A stretch of 64,000 nt of DNA from Alicyclobacillus acidocaldarius subsp. acidocaldarius Tc-4-1 (GCF_000219875.1 NC_017167.1:2875361-2939360), one strand, 5' to 3'. Positions 46,478-59,140 are shown, counted from the first letter of the stretch. Notes: generated by a model not told the origin, from the letters alone. Numbers and translations are program-made.

Positions 46478-47341
46478 TTATTTCAACGCTTCCGCGCCAC
46501 CGACAATTTCTGCAATCTGGGTCGTGATCGCCGCCTGGCGCGCCCGGTTCAACGACAGGGTCAGTTTCTCGATCAGCTCAAGCGCGTTGTCGGTCGCGTT
46601 GCCCATGGCGTTCATGCGCGCAGCATGTTCGGAAGCCTTCGCGTCCAACACCGCCTGATAGACCAGCGTCTCGGCATACCGCGGAAGGAGAGCCGCGAGC
46701 ACCGACTCCTCGTCAGGCTCAAACAGATAATTCCGCCGTGGCCCCTGTGCGTTCTCTGCAAGCGAGGCCAGAGGCAGCACTTTGCGCACCACCGGGCGCT
46801 GAACCGCTGCGTTGATGAACTCGTTGTAGATGAAATACAGCTCGTCGAACTCCTCGCGCTCGTACGCCGCGACGATGTTTTCCGCCAGATGGCGCACGGA
46901 GTGATACGTGGGCGTATCCGGGAGATCGACGACCTCGGCCGCGATGGGCAGCCCACGGCGCTGGAAGAAGTTCCGCCCTCGCTTGCCGACCGTGTAAATC
47001 GCGTACGAGGCCTTGTCTCGCTTGCCGAACTCCTGCATCGCGGCGCGCACGACTTGCGCGTTGTACGGCCCAGCCAGGCCGCGATCGGCCGTGATGACGA
47101 GGTAACCGATGCGCCGCACGGGCCTCACCGCGAGCAGCGGATGCTTGACGTGCCGCGCCGAGAGCGACAGGTTCGCGAGCATCTCCTGCATCTTCGAGAG
47201 ATACGGTTTTGACTGTTGCACCGCATCCTGCACGCGGCGCAACTTGGCGGCCGCGACCATCTCCATCGCCTTCGTGATCTGCGCGGTATTGCGGACGCTT
47301 TTGATGCGCCGCCGGATATCGCGCATGCTATTTTGCGCCAT
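46478..47341 (-). CDS. atpG: ATP synthase gamma subunit
   Basis: Rotating shaft of F1, 287 residues. The N-terminal helix RRRIKSVRNTAQITKAMEMVAAAKL and the C-terminal ARQAAITTQIAEIVGGAEAL are the typical coiled-coil ends. ATG 47341 has only a weak ribosome site. It lies between atpA and atpD. Confidence 0.96.
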   Translation of the reverse strand: MAQNSMRDIRRRIKSVRNTAQITKAMEMVAAAKLRRVQDAVQQSKPYLSKMQEMLANLSLSARHVKHPLLAVRPVRRIGYLVITADRGLAGPYNAQVVRAAMQEFGKRDKASYAIYTVGKRGRNFFQRRGLPIAAEVVDLPDTPTYHSVRHLAENIVAAYEREEFDELYFIYNEFINAAVQRPVVRKVLPLASLAENAQGPRRNYLFEPDEESVLAALLPRYAETLVYQAVLDAKASEHAARMNAMGNATDNALELIEKLTLSLNRARQAAITTQIAEIVGGAEALK

Positions 47342-47421
47342 CGCCCGTTCTCACCACCGGTTGGGGCCAAAGCCCCGATTCATGCGGCACGGCCCACGAA
47401 GGGCCGTGCATCACCCGTCCA

Positions 47422-49483
<2,062 letters not shown>

Positions 49484-49490
<7 letters not shown>

Positions 49491-49987
49491 ACGAGCTCAC
49501 CCAACTTGCTCTCGGCCTCTTCCACGAGTTCCTTGTGCAACTCGGCCGTGACGTGATCGCGCAGCAACCTGGCGGTCAACTCGACAGACAACTCCGCCAC
49601 GCGCTTCGTGACGGCGGCCAGGGCCTCGTCGCGCTCGCGGACAATGGCTTGGCGGCTCTCCTCGAGAATCCGAGCTGCCTCCTCTTCGGCCTTCTGCACA
49701 ATCTCGCGCGCCTGCTCGTCCGCGCGGATGCGAGCTTGATCCAGCAGGTTCCGCGCTTCCTTGCGCGCCTCTTCCAACAAGCGCTGTTGTTCGGCCAACA
49801 GCCGCTCTGCTTCTTCGCGGCTCTTCTCGGCCTCGCTGATTTGGGTCTCGATATGAATTCTCCGCTGTTCCAACATTCGCGCCAGCGGCTTGAACGCAAA
49901 CCGCTGAATGATGAAGAACACGATGAGGAACGAGATCACGGAGAAGATGAACGTTCCAACTTGAAAGATGCCGCCCACCTGGAACAC
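49484..49987 (-). CDS. atpF: ATP synthase b subunit
   Basis: Membrane-anchored peripheral stalk, 167 residues. One N-terminal transmembrane helix (FIFSVISFLIVFFIIQRF) is followed by a long charged coiled coil with many Glu, Arg and Ala residues. The start is GTG 49987 behind AGGAGGAGG. Confidence 0.95.
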
Positions 49988-50054
49988 TCCCTCCTCCTTG
50001 GATTGGCATCCGGCTTACACGAGCGCCCGGCGCGAGGAGCCGGGCGCCCAGGCA

Positions 50055-51135
<1,081 letters not shown>

Positions 51136-51153
51136 GTTTTCACCTTCTTTCCG

Positions 51154-51549
51154 TCATCCTTGTTGATCAGGCGGGTTCTTGGCATACCGATACATCCCAA
51201 TGATGATGAACACAAAACTCAGGGCGTACCCGACCAAGGCTGCGTAGGGATTGAACAGCGCCCGGAACTTCAGCGCGATGACCATGATGACCACAATCAG
51301 CGCAAGCCGCGCGAACATGCCCACCATCCCAGAGGCGAACAGTACCTGCCCTTGAACGTTGTCGTTCAGATGCCCCTGGCGGATCATGCTGAAGATCACG
51401 AACAAGCCACCCATCTCACCCAACAGCAGACCACTGAAGACGGGCCGCGCCCCCCTAAAGACAGCGACACCAAGCGCGGTCAACAACATCAGGCCGAGCC
51501 ACGACCATTGAATGGCTCGCAGTCGCTTCATGAGGGAATTGGCACTCAT
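51154..51549 (-). CDS. atpI: ATP synthase accessory protein I
   Basis: 131 residues with four predicted transmembrane helices. It resembles the AtpI assembly factor family that helps c-ring formation in some bacteria. The start ATG 51549 overlaps the stop of the preceding small gene as ATGA. First-gene position in the atp operon supports the call. Confidence 0.82.
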   Translation of the reverse strand: MSANSLMKRLRAIQWSWLGLMLLTALGVAVFRGARPVFSGLLLGEMGGLFVIFSMIRQGHLNDNVQGQVLFASGMVGMFARLALIVVIMVIALKFRALFNPYAALVGYALSFVFIIIGMYRYAKNPPDQQG

Positions 51550-51809
51550 CGTCGGTCTCCTAGAACCTGTTTGACGAGGAACGTTAGGCCCGACACGCCG
51601 GCCATCACGCCGAGCACCACGCCCGCCACCGTCGGCCAGAGCCGATGGACATGCAAACTCACGACATGCCCCACAAACCCCAGGCCAACGATGCACCCAG
51701 CGAGTTGCAGCGTGGCTCCTGAGTAGACGGCAAACAACGTCCAGTCACTCGGCTGCTTGCGCGCAGAACGCGCCTCGTTGCGGTCTTCGTCTGCGAACGC
51801 ACACACCAC
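51546..51809 (-). CDS. atpZ: AtpZ-like small membrane protein
   Basis: 87 residues, two transmembrane helices (about 25-48 and 57-80) with a short loop, as in the AtpZ/AtpI family proposed to take part in Mg2+ handling or Fo assembly. The start is GTG just after an in-frame stop; the ribosome site is weak. It is the first gene behind the atp promoter and leader. Confidence 0.72.
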   Translation of the reverse strand: MVCAFADEDRNEARSARKQPSDWTLFAVYSGATLQLAGCIVGLGFVGHVVSLHVHRLWPTVAGVVLGVMAGVSGLTFLVKQVLGDRR

Positions 51810-51931
51810 CTAGAACAGATTGAAGAGAGGGACAAGCTTGTGTGATGCAAGAGATTGAGTGGAGCTTTTGCAACATTCCACCACATACCTATAGGGTTTC
51901 CGCTTGCAAGCCAGGATAACCATAGCAAGGA

Positions 51932-51986
51932 AGGCGTTTCCAGAAATGGGCGCGCTAGCTCGCCCTTCTCGTAGGGCGAAACGCCT
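51932..51986 (-). promoter_or_regulatory. Structured atp leader with competing stems
   Basis: On the minus strand AGGCGTTTC (51978-51986) pairs perfectly with GAAACGCCT (51932-51940). Inside, an AGGGCG block (51961-51966) can pair either upstream with CGCCCT (51973-51978) or downstream with CGCCC (51948-51952), so the two inner stems exclude each other. The element begins about 25 bases after the expected transcript start. Confidence 0.5.
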
Positions 51987-52018
51987 GTTTGTATGGTGAA
52001 ATGCCAGAACCCTCGCCT

Positions 52019-52048
52019 ATAGTACACTAGCCCAAAATTCGATGTCAA
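52019..52048 (-). promoter_or_regulatory. Sigma-A promoter of the atp operon
   Basis: Perfect -35 TTGACA (52043-52048), 18 bases, -10 TACTAT (52019-52024) on the minus strand. The leader to atpZ is about 200 bases. Confidence 0.78.
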
Positions 52049-52191
52049 CGCAGAAACCCTGCGGAATACCAGGGATTTTGCCCGGCTGTCCCGGTTTGTT
52101 CACAAAATCCTCGTCCCGGGTGCCTCGTTACCCGGATGCGCACTCTCCATCCACAAATGGAAGTGAAAGCGCAAGCACATACTGGAAATCC

Positions 52192-53367
52192 TCATCGATG
52201 TTGAAACGGCCCCTCGGACTCCAGATAGCGAAAAGGCTGGGGGCGCTCAGCCAGGCCAAAGTGATATAAGATGGCTTGCACGATGCGCTCCGAAGCGCGG
52301 CCGTCGCCATACGGATTCTTGCGCAACGCCATATCCCGGTATGCGGCTTCGTCCGTGAGCAGGCGTTTAGCCTCGGAGAAAATGGTTTCCTCGTCCGTCC
52401 CCACGAGCTTCAGCGTCCCCGCCTCAATGCCTTCCGGCCGCTCGGTGGTATCCCGCAGGACCAGCACAGGCACACCGAGCGACGGCGCCTCCTCCTGAAT
52501 GCCGCCGGAATCCGTGAGGATCAGCGTTGCGCGCGCCATGAAGTTGTGGTTGTCGATCACGCCGAGCGGATCCAGCAGATGGATCCGCGGATGGCCGCCG
52601 AGGATGGAAAACACCGTGTCGCGGACGCGCGGATTCAGGTGGACGGGGTAGACCAAATGGAGATCTTCAGCAAGATCCACCACCCTGCGAGCCGCGCGGC
52701 AGATATTCTCGAGCTTCTCTCCCCAGTTCTCCCGACGGTGGCTGGTCATGTAAATGAGGCGAGCGCCATTGGGCATCCCGTCCAACACGGGATGCGTGTA
52801 CGCTTTGCGGACGGTTGTGCGCATGGCATCGATAGCCGTGTTCCCCGTCACAAAGATGGCCTCCTCCGGCCGACCCTCCTGCCTGAGATGCGCTGCAGCG
52901 ACGTCGGTCGGGGCGAAGAAGAGATCGCAGAGCACGTCGGTCAACTGGCGATTCATCTCTTCTGGAAACGGGCTGTATTTCTGGTACGTCCGAAGCCCCG
53001 CTTCCACATGGCCAATGGCAATTTGTTGATAAAACGCGGCCAGGCTCGCGGCGAAGGTCGTGGTCGTGTCGCCGTGCACCAGCACCAGGTCGGGCTTGCG
53101 CCGCTCGAGCACCCCCTCCAGTCCGGCGAGAGCCTTCACGGTGATGGTCGCCAGCGTCTGTTTCGGCTCCATGATGTCGAGATCGTCGTCCACGCGAATA
53201 GAGAAGACCTCCAACACCTGATCCAGCATCTCGCGGTGCTGCGCGGTGACGCACACGAGCGACTCAATCTGAGGATGCGCTTCGAGCGCCTTGACAAGCG
53301 GTGCCATCTTGATGGCCTCAGGCCGCGTTCCGAACACGGTGAGCACACGGACGGGCGTTGATTTCAA
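52192..53367 (-). CDS. wecB: UDP-N-acetylglucosamine 2-epimerase (non-hydrolysing)
   Basis: Makes UDP-ManNAc for cell-wall polymers; 391 residues, GT-B fold. N-terminal VLTVFGTRPEAIKMAPLV, then VHGDTTTTFAASLAAF, GHVEAGLRT and the C-terminal LTDSGGIQEEAPSLGVPVLVLRDTTERPEG (given here only in part by position, about residues 285-315) are typical. The start is TTG 53367 behind GAGGGGG. It lies between upp and the atp operon. Confidence 0.94.
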   Translation of the reverse strand: MKSTPVRVLTVFGTRPEAIKMAPLVKALEAHPQIESLVCVTAQHREMLDQVLEVFSIRVDDDLDIMEPKQTLATITVKALAGLEGVLERRKPDLVLVHGDTTTTFAASLAAFYQQIAIGHVEAGLRTYQKYSPFPEEMNRQLTDVLCDLFFAPTDVAAAHLRQEGRPEEAIFVTGNTAIDAMRTTVRKAYTHPVLDGMPNGARLIYMTSHRRENWGEKLENICRAARRVVDLAEDLHLVYPVHLNPRVRDTVFSILGGHPRIHLLDPLGVIDNHNFMARATLILTDSGGIQEEAPSLGVPVLVLRDTTERPEGIEAGTLKLVGTDEETIFSEAKRLLTDEAAYRDMALRKNPYGDGRASERIVQAILYHFGLAERPQPFRYLESEGPFQHR

Positions 53368-53415
53368 CGATAGGACCCCCTCATTGTCTTTCGCCGGCTC
53401 GTCCGAGCGAAGCGT

Positions 53416-54045
53416 CTACTTCGTCCCGAAGAGGCGATCCCCCGCGTCGCCGAGGCCCGGGACGATGTAGCCGTGATCGTTCAGATGGTCATCCACAGCG
53501 GCGAGGTAGATGTCGACGTCCGGATGGTGTTCCTGAACGGCCCGAATACCTTCGGGAACGCCGACGAGGCACATGAGTTTCGGGCGCTGCGCCCCGCGCT
53601 CCTTCACCGCTCGGAGCGCTGCCACGGCGGATCCACCTGTGGCGAGCATCGGGTCGACCACGTACACGTCCCGCTCCTCCAGATGAGCCGGGAGTTTGCA
53701 GTAGTATTCGACGGGCATCAGCGTCTCGGGATCGCGATATAGCCCGATGTGACCGACCTTCGCCCCGGGGATTAAGTTCAAAATTCCTTCAACCATGCCG
53801 AGCCCCGCGCGCAGGACCGGCACGATGGCGAGCGTCTTGCCCGCGATGACCTTCGCCGAGGCGACGCCCACGGGCGTCTCCACCGTAACCTCTTGCAGAG
53901 GGAGATCGCGCGTGATCTCGTAGACCATGAGCATCGCAACTTCCTGGACGAGCGCGCGAAACTCCTTCGTCCCCGTGTTCTTGTCGCGAATGAGGGTCAA
54001 CTTGTGCTGAATGAGGGGATGGTCAAGCACATGCACCTGTCCCAA
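53416..54045 (-). CDS. upp: Uracil phosphoribosyltransferase
   Basis: Salvages uracil to UMP with PRPP; 209 residues. The N-terminus [17 protein letters not shown] and the PRPP loop [16 protein letters not shown] are diagnostic. The start is TTG 54045 behind AAAGGAG; 18 open codons upstream do not resemble the family. It follows glyA by 60 bases. Confidence 0.96.
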   Translation of the reverse strand: MGQVHVLDHPLIQHKLTLIRDKNTGTKEFRALVQEVAMLMVYEITRDLPLQEVTVETPVGVASAKVIAGKTLAIVPVLRAGLGMVEGILNLIPGAKVGHIGLYRDPETLMPVEYYCKLPAHLEERDVYVVDPMLATGGSAVAALRAVKERGAQRPKLMCLVGVPEGIRAVQEHHPDVDIYLAAVDDHLNDHGYIVPGLGDAGDRLFGTK

Positions 54046-54105
54046 GGAAAACGCTCCTTTGTCAAAATGGGGCCGCCCTCGTGGGCGGCGCTCAACCAAG
54101 GCATT

Positions 54106-55362
54106 TCATTCGACGTAGGACAAAGTCGGATAGAGCGGAAACCGTTCCGTCAAGCTGTCCACGCGAGCGCGCGCCTCGCGCTTCACCTCGTCGTTGAAGT
54201 CGCCGAGGAGGACGAGCTTGAAGATCTCAGCAATCTCCTGCATCGCGCCCTCGTCCATGCCGCGCGACGTCGCAGCTGGCGTGCCGACGCGGATGCCGCT
54301 CGTCACCATTGGACTTTCCGGATCGAACGGGATGGCGTTCTTGTTGACGGTGATGCCGATTTCGTCCAGCCTCCGCTCGGCTTCTTTGCCGGTCAGGCCC
54401 GCGCTGCGCACGTCGATGAGCATCAGGTGGTTGTCGGTGCCGCCGGACACAAGGCGGAACCCGTACCCTTTGAGCGCTTCGGCCAGCGCCTTCGCGTTCT
54501 TCACAATCTGCTCCTGGTACGCCTTGAACTCGGGTTTCAAGGCTTCGCCGAACGCGACGGCCTTCGCCGCAATCACGTGCATGAGGGGACCGCCCTGGAC
54601 GCCGGGGAAGTTCGTCTTGTCGATAAGCTTGGCGACGTCCTTCTGACAGAGGATGAACCCGCCGCGCGGACCCCGGAGCGTCTTGTGCGTCGTGGACGTC
54701 ACGAAGTGCGCGTGCGGCACGGGGGACGGGTGAAGCCCCGCGGCAATGAGGCCCGCAATGTGCGCCATGTCCACCATCAGATACGCGCCGACCTCGTCCG
54801 CAATCTCCCGCATGCGTTTGAAGTCGATTACGCGCGGGTACGCGCTCGCGCCGGCGACAATCATCTTCGGCCGATGTTCCTTCGCGACCTTGAGCACCTC
54901 GTCGTAGTCGATGAGATGGGTCTCCGGGTCGACGCCGTACGAGACGAACTTGTAAAGCTGCCCAGAAAAGTTCACGGGGCTGCCATGCGTCAAGTGGCCG
55001 CCGTGCGCGAGATTCATGCCGAGCACCGTGTCGCCCGGCTTGAGGACACTGAAGTAGACCGTCATGTTCGCCTGCGAGCCGCTGTGCGGCTGGACGTTCG
55101 CGTACTCGGCGCCGAACAGTTCCTTGACGCGATCGATGGCGATGCGCTCGACCACGTCGACGTACTCGCACCCGCCGTAATAACGCCGGCCTGGATAGCC
55201 TTCGGCGTATTTGTTCGTCAGGACGGATCCGAGGGCCTCGAGCACGGCCTCGCTGACGAAGTTTTCTGAAGCAATGAGTTCGATGTTCCGCTGCTGCCGA
55301 CGGAGTTCGGCCTGCATCGCAGACGCGACATCCGGATCAACCTGCTGTAGAAGGGTGGTCAA
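54106..55362 (-). CDS. glyA: Serine hydroxymethyltransferase
   Basis: PLP enzyme converting serine and THF to glycine and methylene-THF; about 418 residues. N-terminal [14 protein letters not shown], the PLP-lysine segment [14 protein letters not shown] near residue 227, and [23 protein letters not shown] 55362 is favoured over TTG 55371 because AAAGGAG overlaps the latter. It lies before upp as in Bacillus. Confidence 0.97.
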   Translation of the reverse strand: MTTLLQQVDPDVASAMQAELRRQQRNIELIASENFVSEAVLEALGSVLTNKYAEGYPGRRYYGGCEYVDVVERIAIDRVKELFGAEYANVQPHSGSQANMTVYFSVLKPGDTVLGMNLAHGGHLTHGSPVNFSGQLYKFVSYGVDPETHLIDYDEVLKVAKEHRPKMIVAGASAYPRVIDFKRMREIADEVGAYLMVDMAHIAGLIAAGLHPSPVPHAHFVTSTTHKTLRGPRGGFILCQKDVAKLIDKTNFPGVQGGPLMHVIAAKAVAFGEALKPEFKAYQEQIVKNAKALAEALKGYGFRLVSGGTDNHLMLIDVRSAGLTGKEAERRLDEIGITVNKNAIPFDPESPMVTSGIRVGTPAATSRGMDEGAMQEIAEIFKLVLLGDFNDEVKREARARVDSLTERFPLYPTLSYVE

Positions 55363-55419
55363 ACTGCGCAACTCCTTTCATCCAGCGCCGCATGCGAGAG
55401 GACGCCGCGATTCACATTC

Positions 55420-55448
55420 ATCTTACGGTTCGAACACGCGGCGCACAA
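55420..55448 (-). promoter_or_regulatory. Possible sigma-A promoter of glyA
   Basis: Minus strand TTGTGC (55443-55448), 17 bases, TAAGAT (55420-55425). About 50 bases of leader would precede glyA. Confidence 0.4.
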
Positions 55449-55499
55449 GCCCGGAACCGCGCACGGGCGCGGGATGACGGGGCAAGACACGCGCTTGGC

Positions 55500-56126
55500 T
55501 CACGCGTCTCTTCGAGGCGGCGTGTCGGCGGACATCCGCCGGCGCGCCTCTTCGGGGTCGTACACCGCGCGGGCGCCGCCGACGAGGGGCGGGCGCGATC
55601 GCGCCATGACCACGTGCGCGCGCCCGACTTCGCGCAGGGGGCCTCGAACGGGCACCGCGACGGGCCGCAGATGCATCCCGATGAGCGTGTCGCCGATGTC
55701 GATCCCCGCATCCGCGGCCACGGAGCTCACCAGGCAAGCATCCTCCATCGCCCAATACGCCGCGGCGGCCGCGGCGCCACCCGCGCCAGGCACGGGGATA
55801 GCCGTGACTTCCTGGAAGCCGCGCGATCTCGCCACGGCCCTCTCCACGACGAGCGCGCGATTCAGGTGCTCACAGCACTGGAAGGCCACGTTGCACCCCG
55901 CTTCCCGGGCAAATGCAAGCACGACGTCCGCGATGGCCTGTCCGATGGCGACGGACGTGGCGCTTCCGATGCGCTCCCCTGCCACCTCGCTGGTCGATGC
56001 GCCCACCACCAGGAGCTTGCCCGGACCCAGGTTCGCCTCGCGCGCGAGGTGCGCCAGGAGCACCGGCAAGTCACGCCGGACCGACGCAATCGATTCGGCC
56101 TCAATCTCCCTGCTCGGAGGCGCCAT
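55500..56126 (-). CDS. ywlG: UPF0340 family protein YwlG
   Basis: 208 residues, TIGR01440/UPF0340 family, function unknown. Typical stretches are LLVVGASTSEVAGERIGSAT, FQCCEHLNRALVVE and DIGDTLIGMHLRPVAVPVR. The C-terminus extends about 20 Arg-rich residues beyond B. subtilis YwlG. ATG 56126 has GGGGGAGG upstream and overlaps ywlE by 26 bases. The rpiB-like ywlF that separates ywlG and ywlE in B. subtilis is missing. Confidence 0.86.
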   Translation of the reverse strand: MAPPSREIEAESIASVRRDLPVLLAHLAREANLGPGKLLVVGASTSEVAGERIGSATSVAIGQAIADVVLAFAREAGCNVAFQCCEHLNRALVVERAVARSRGFQEVTAIPVPGAGGAAAAAAYWAMEDACLVSSVAADAGIDIGDTLIGMHLRPVAVPVRGPLREVGRAHVVMARSRPPLVGGARAVYDPEEARRRMSADTPPRRDA

Positions 56127-56622
56127 CGCCACCCTCCCCCTTCTCCACCGCGCCGCCCGCTGCATCCCGCACCAGGCGAGCAAACGCGCGTTGGACGAGA
56201 TCGGCGAGATGTTCAGCGCACGCTTCGTATTCTTGCTCGCCACCGCCAAACGGGTCCACCACATCCTGCGACGCGTCCTCCGGCACCTCATGCGCGAACG
56301 CGTACAGCGTATGCACCTTCTCAGCGAGCTCGGGAAACACGTCCACCAACGCCTGCCTGTGCGATCGCGACATGGTGAGGACGAGATCGGCCTCGCGCAG
56401 CATCTCCCGAGTCAGGCGCTTGGCGGCGTGACCCTCTGCAGGGACCTGCCGGCGCGCGAGGGCCTGCGCTGCATGCTCCGTCATGGGGGCACCTTCCATG
56501 GCCATCAGGCCTGCCGAATCGACGTTCCAGTCGAGCGCGTGCTCCTCGACGAGCTTACGCAAGAAGGCCGCAGCCATCGGACTGCGGCAAGTGTTTCCAG
56601 TACAGACGAAGAGAATCTGCAT
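56101..56622 (-). CDS. ywlE: Protein-arginine phosphatase YwlE
   Basis: Low-molecular-weight phosphatase fold, 173 residues; it removes phosphate from arginines added by McsB. The P-loop is C7-T-G-N-T-C-R-S; threonine at position 11 is the residue that selects phosphoarginine over phosphotyrosine in B. subtilis YwlE. The general acid lies in DVVDPFGG. ATG 56622 follows GGAGG. The C-terminal tail (GGAVEKGEGGDG) is longer than usual. Confidence 0.93.
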   Translation of the reverse strand: MQILFVCTGNTCRSPMAAAFLRKLVEEHALDWNVDSAGLMAMEGAPMTEHAAQALARRQVPAEGHAAKRLTREMLREADLVLTMSRSHRQALVDVFPELAEKVHTLYAFAHEVPEDASQDVVDPFGGGEQEYEACAEHLADLVQRAFARLVRDAAGGAVEKGEGGDGASEQGD

Positions 56623-56726
56623 TGTTTCCTCCATGCTTTTGGCTTTGGTTTGCTTCTACGTTTGCCTTCAGTATAGGAGGTTCCTAGGGCGCTCGCAAAT
56701 CGAACGACGCCGTCGGATGCTCCTGA

Positions 56727-57281
56727 TTACACGAGCCACATCAGCCCGCACAGGATGAGAATGGCGCTTCCCGCCATTTCGCCCACCCGGCCGATTGCCC
56801 GCCCGAACTGCCGGCCAATCAGGAGTCCCATCCCGCACATCAAGGTGCTTGCCACGCCGAACGCCAGGGCGGAGGTCACCCCGTACGCTACCGTCTTCAA
56901 CCCAAGACCAAACCCGACCGAAAGGGCGTCCATGGAGACGCTGGCCGCGAAGGTCATGCGGGCCAATGCGTTTCCGAGCGGCCGCGGAGGGGGCTCCTCG
57001 GATGATCTCCACGTGTGATACGCCATGTGCAGTCCAAGCCCCAGCACCACCAACGCAGCGAACCAGCGCGCCACATGGCCCAGATAGTGGCCGACGAGAT
57101 CGCCAAAGACGAGGCCGACGAGCGTGAGCATGACATGCCACACGCCGATGGTCAACGCGAGTTCGATCCCCTGCCTCCGCGTGATGGCACCGAGTCCCAC
57201 GCCGATGCTCAGGGACAGCGCATCCATCCCGAGCGCCACAGCCATCATGGCGATCTCAATCGCCGCCTGCAGATTGGACAA
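56727..57281 (-). CDS. mntP: Manganese efflux pump MntP
   Basis: 184 residues, six transmembrane helices in two halves, each with an MDALS motif (MDALSLSIGVGL and MDALSVGFGLGL) whose aspartate is needed for Mn2+ export in E. coli MntP. The start is TTG 57281 behind AAAGGAGG. No Mn riboswitch was recognised upstream; a GGGAATTCCC palindrome (57349-57358) lies there. Confidence 0.88.
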   Translation of the reverse strand: MSNLQAAIEIAMMAVALGMDALSLSIGVGLGAITRRQGIELALTIGVWHVMLTLVGLVFGDLVGHYLGHVARWFAALVVLGLGLHMAYHTWRSSEEPPPRPLGNALARMTFAASVSMDALSVGFGLGLKTVAYGVTSALAFGVASTLMCGMGLLIGRQFGRAIGRVGEMAGSAILILCGLMWLV

Positions 57282-57403
57282 CGACGCCCCCTCCTTTACA
57301 CCTCTCCATCTATATGCGCAGCCTGTCCGCGCCATGATGGAGGGGATAGGGAATTCCCCAAGGAGGAAATATATCCATAAACAACCACAAGGGTGGGATT
57401 GGG

Positions 57404-58207
57404 GTGCATCGCAGAGGGTGGGCCCTGGGGGCTGTGATGTTGGAAATTACGGCAACGGTGAGTTTCGCACCCCCAGCTCAGGCGAATCCGGCGCTTTGGA
57501 GAATTGAGGAAACCATAGAGGACAGGCGCATGCATGAGGTCACCATCGTGGTCCGGCCCGATCCGAAGGCGGTCGGCGACAGCGCGATAGTCCTCACCCC
57601 GACTGCGGTGGAGAACTACATCCGAGCTCACCCGGCGCTGGAGGATTTTCAGCGCGCCGTGTGCAGAACCGAGGACGGCCGACAACTGCTCGCGACCGTA
57701 TGGAGCCGCAATCGGCATATCGAGCCCGCGGTCGACGGCGAACGCGCCGAGATGGCCGTCGGCCCCTCGCTCTCCGAGACGCCTCCCGGCGTGGCGCTCG
57801 ATCCGTCCGCGTCGGCGAGGCGCTCGGCCCCAGAGCCGCTCAAGGTGGCGGCCGTCCTGCAGGCCGCCGAGGAGCTCGTGGGCATGCCGCTCGCGTGGGG
57901 CGCGGATCCTACAACGGGCTTTTGCGATCCGGCCACGTTCATCGCAGCCGTGTACCGCCGCGCTCTCGGGTACCGCCTCCCCACCACGCTCGACGGCCTG
58001 TGGGAGGCGACAGGTGTGAGCGTCCCGGTGTGGGACGTGCGGCCGGGCGATCTCGTCCTCCTCGACCGCGGCGAGCTCGTCGGCATTTACTTGGGCGCGG
58101 ACGAGATTGCCGCGTGCGACCCGTCCGCCGGCGAGGTCGTGCGCCTCTCCGTCGGCCCAGGGAGCGGCCTGACAGCCCGCATCGCAGACGTCCGCCGGCT
58201 GTTCTGA
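57404..58207 (+). CDS. Secreted NlpC/P60-like protein, catalytically degenerate
   Basis: 267 residues on the opposite strand to its neighbours. The N-terminus (GWALGAVMLEITATVSFAPPAQA in two parts, about 5-27) looks like a signal peptide. Residues 147-250 follow the NlpC/P60 order: VLQAAEELVGMPLAWGADP, GFCDPATFIAAVY, LPTTLDGLW, VRPGDLVLLDRG, VGIYLGADE. In active members GFDCSG supplies the nucleophile and HVGIY the histidine; here the block reads GFCDPA and the histidine is Leu. It may be a non-enzymatic wall-binding protein. Start GTG 57404 is moderately supported. Confidence 0.65.
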   Translation: MHRRGWALGAVMLEITATVSFAPPAQANPALWRIEETIEDRRMHEVTIVVRPDPKAVGDSAIVLTPTAVENYIRAHPALEDFQRAVCRTEDGRQLLATVWSRNRHIEPAVDGERAEMAVGPSLSETPPGVALDPSASARRSAPEPLKVAAVLQAAEELVGMPLAWGADPTTGFCDPATFIAAVYRRALGYRLPTTLDGLWEATGVSVPVWDVRPGDLVLLDRGELVGIYLGADEIAACDPSAGEVVRLSVGPGSGLTARIADVRRLF

Positions 58208-58215
58208 GCTTATCG

Positions 58216-58983
58216 TCAGCGATCCACAGCCGGTCGGCTCGCCTGCGAGCTCTCGGCCTTCGGGCGCGTCTGATACAGCCCCCACGCGATGGTCATGACC
58301 ACGAGCCCGACGGGAATGGCCATTTCGTTGTAGCCGGCGTGCGCAATGACGAGGCTCGCGAGGCCGGCCCCCACGCCGTAAATCACCACAGCCAACACCC
58401 ACATCCACACGAGCCACGGCTTGGTCGAATCGAAAGGCTCCGAACGGTCGCGCCGCGACGGCGCAAGTCCCATCAGTTTCCAGACCAGTGTCTCCATGAG
58501 CCCCGTCGTGGTGCTCGTGATGACCGTCGTCGTGATGCCATTGACGCCAACGCGGCGCGCCATCGAGCCCTGGGCCCCCATGCCGAACGCGAGGACAAAC
58601 AAGAGCAGAGCGGTGTGGCGCGCCACGCCTGCGGGCCCCAGCGCGTCCGCGGCGATCCAGAACGCGACAAGCGCCGCGAGCTCAAGCCACAGCGCGTGCG
58701 TCACGATGCGGCTCCATGCGGACCGCTTCCGCTCACTTGCCGCCACAAAGCTGGATGCAGCGGCACCGCACGCAAATCCGACGAGGGCGACGAGGTAGTG
58801 CACAGCATGTCGAAAATCTCCCGCGGCGACTGCGATCCCGCCGAGCACCGTGTTGCCCGTCATGGCCGCGGTGAATACCTGACCGAGCCGCATGAAGCTC
58901 ATGGCGTCCACACAGCCCGAAACGGCCGTCAATACCAAAAGAAACACGCGAGCGGAGACGGCCGACATCTCTCGTCGCTCCAA
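58216..58983 (-). CDS. DUF1275 (YoaK-type) membrane protein
   Basis: 255 residues with six or seven transmembrane helices. The DUF1275 signature is clear: GCVDAMSFMRLGQVFTAAMT and NTVLGGIA near the N-terminus and NGITTTVITSTTTGLMETLV in the middle. The function is unknown in this family. The start may be TTG 58983 (GGAGGAGATAGGGG before it) or ATG 58968. It converges with the NlpC-like gene, 8 bases apart. Confidence 0.82.
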   Translation of the reverse strand: MERREMSAVSARVFLLVLTAVSGCVDAMSFMRLGQVFTAAMTGNTVLGGIAVAAGDFRHAVHYLVALVGFACGAAASSFVAASERKRSAWSRIVTHALWLELAALVAFWIAADALGPAGVARHTALLLFVLAFGMGAQGSMARRVGVNGITTTVITSTTTGLMETLVWKLMGLAPSRRDRSEPFDSTKPWLVWMWVLAVVIYGVGAGLASLVIAHAGYNEMAIPVGLVVMTIAWGLYQTRPKAESSQASRPAVDR

Positions 58984-59140
58984 CCCCTATCTCCTCCCCA
59001 GGTTTCTTCGGAATGCATGCTTCTGGCGTATCTTCCTTCATCAATCATACCACGACTCGCCGCACACAAATCTCTCGCAAAATTCGACCAGGTGCGCGAT
59101 AATGTTGTCGACTCTGGATGACCAATGGAGCGGATAGGCC

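Larger units (their letters stand above)
51810..52191. other. atp operon promoter and leader region
   Basis: 382 bases without a gene between wecB and atpZ. They contain the atp promoter (52019-52048) and a structured leader (51932-51986). No further gene or tRNA seen. Confidence 0.6.

Noticed and set aside
57359-57380. Strong AAGGAGG ribosome site with a missed gene start before the NlpC-like gene
   Set aside because: The next codon at the correct distance is ATA and no ATG/GTG/TTG in a coding frame follows closely; the GTG at 57404 is the better start.
57282-57403. Manganese (yybP-ykoY) riboswitch before mntP
   Set aside because: The region is short and lacks the conserved helices; only a GGGAATTCCC palindrome was found.
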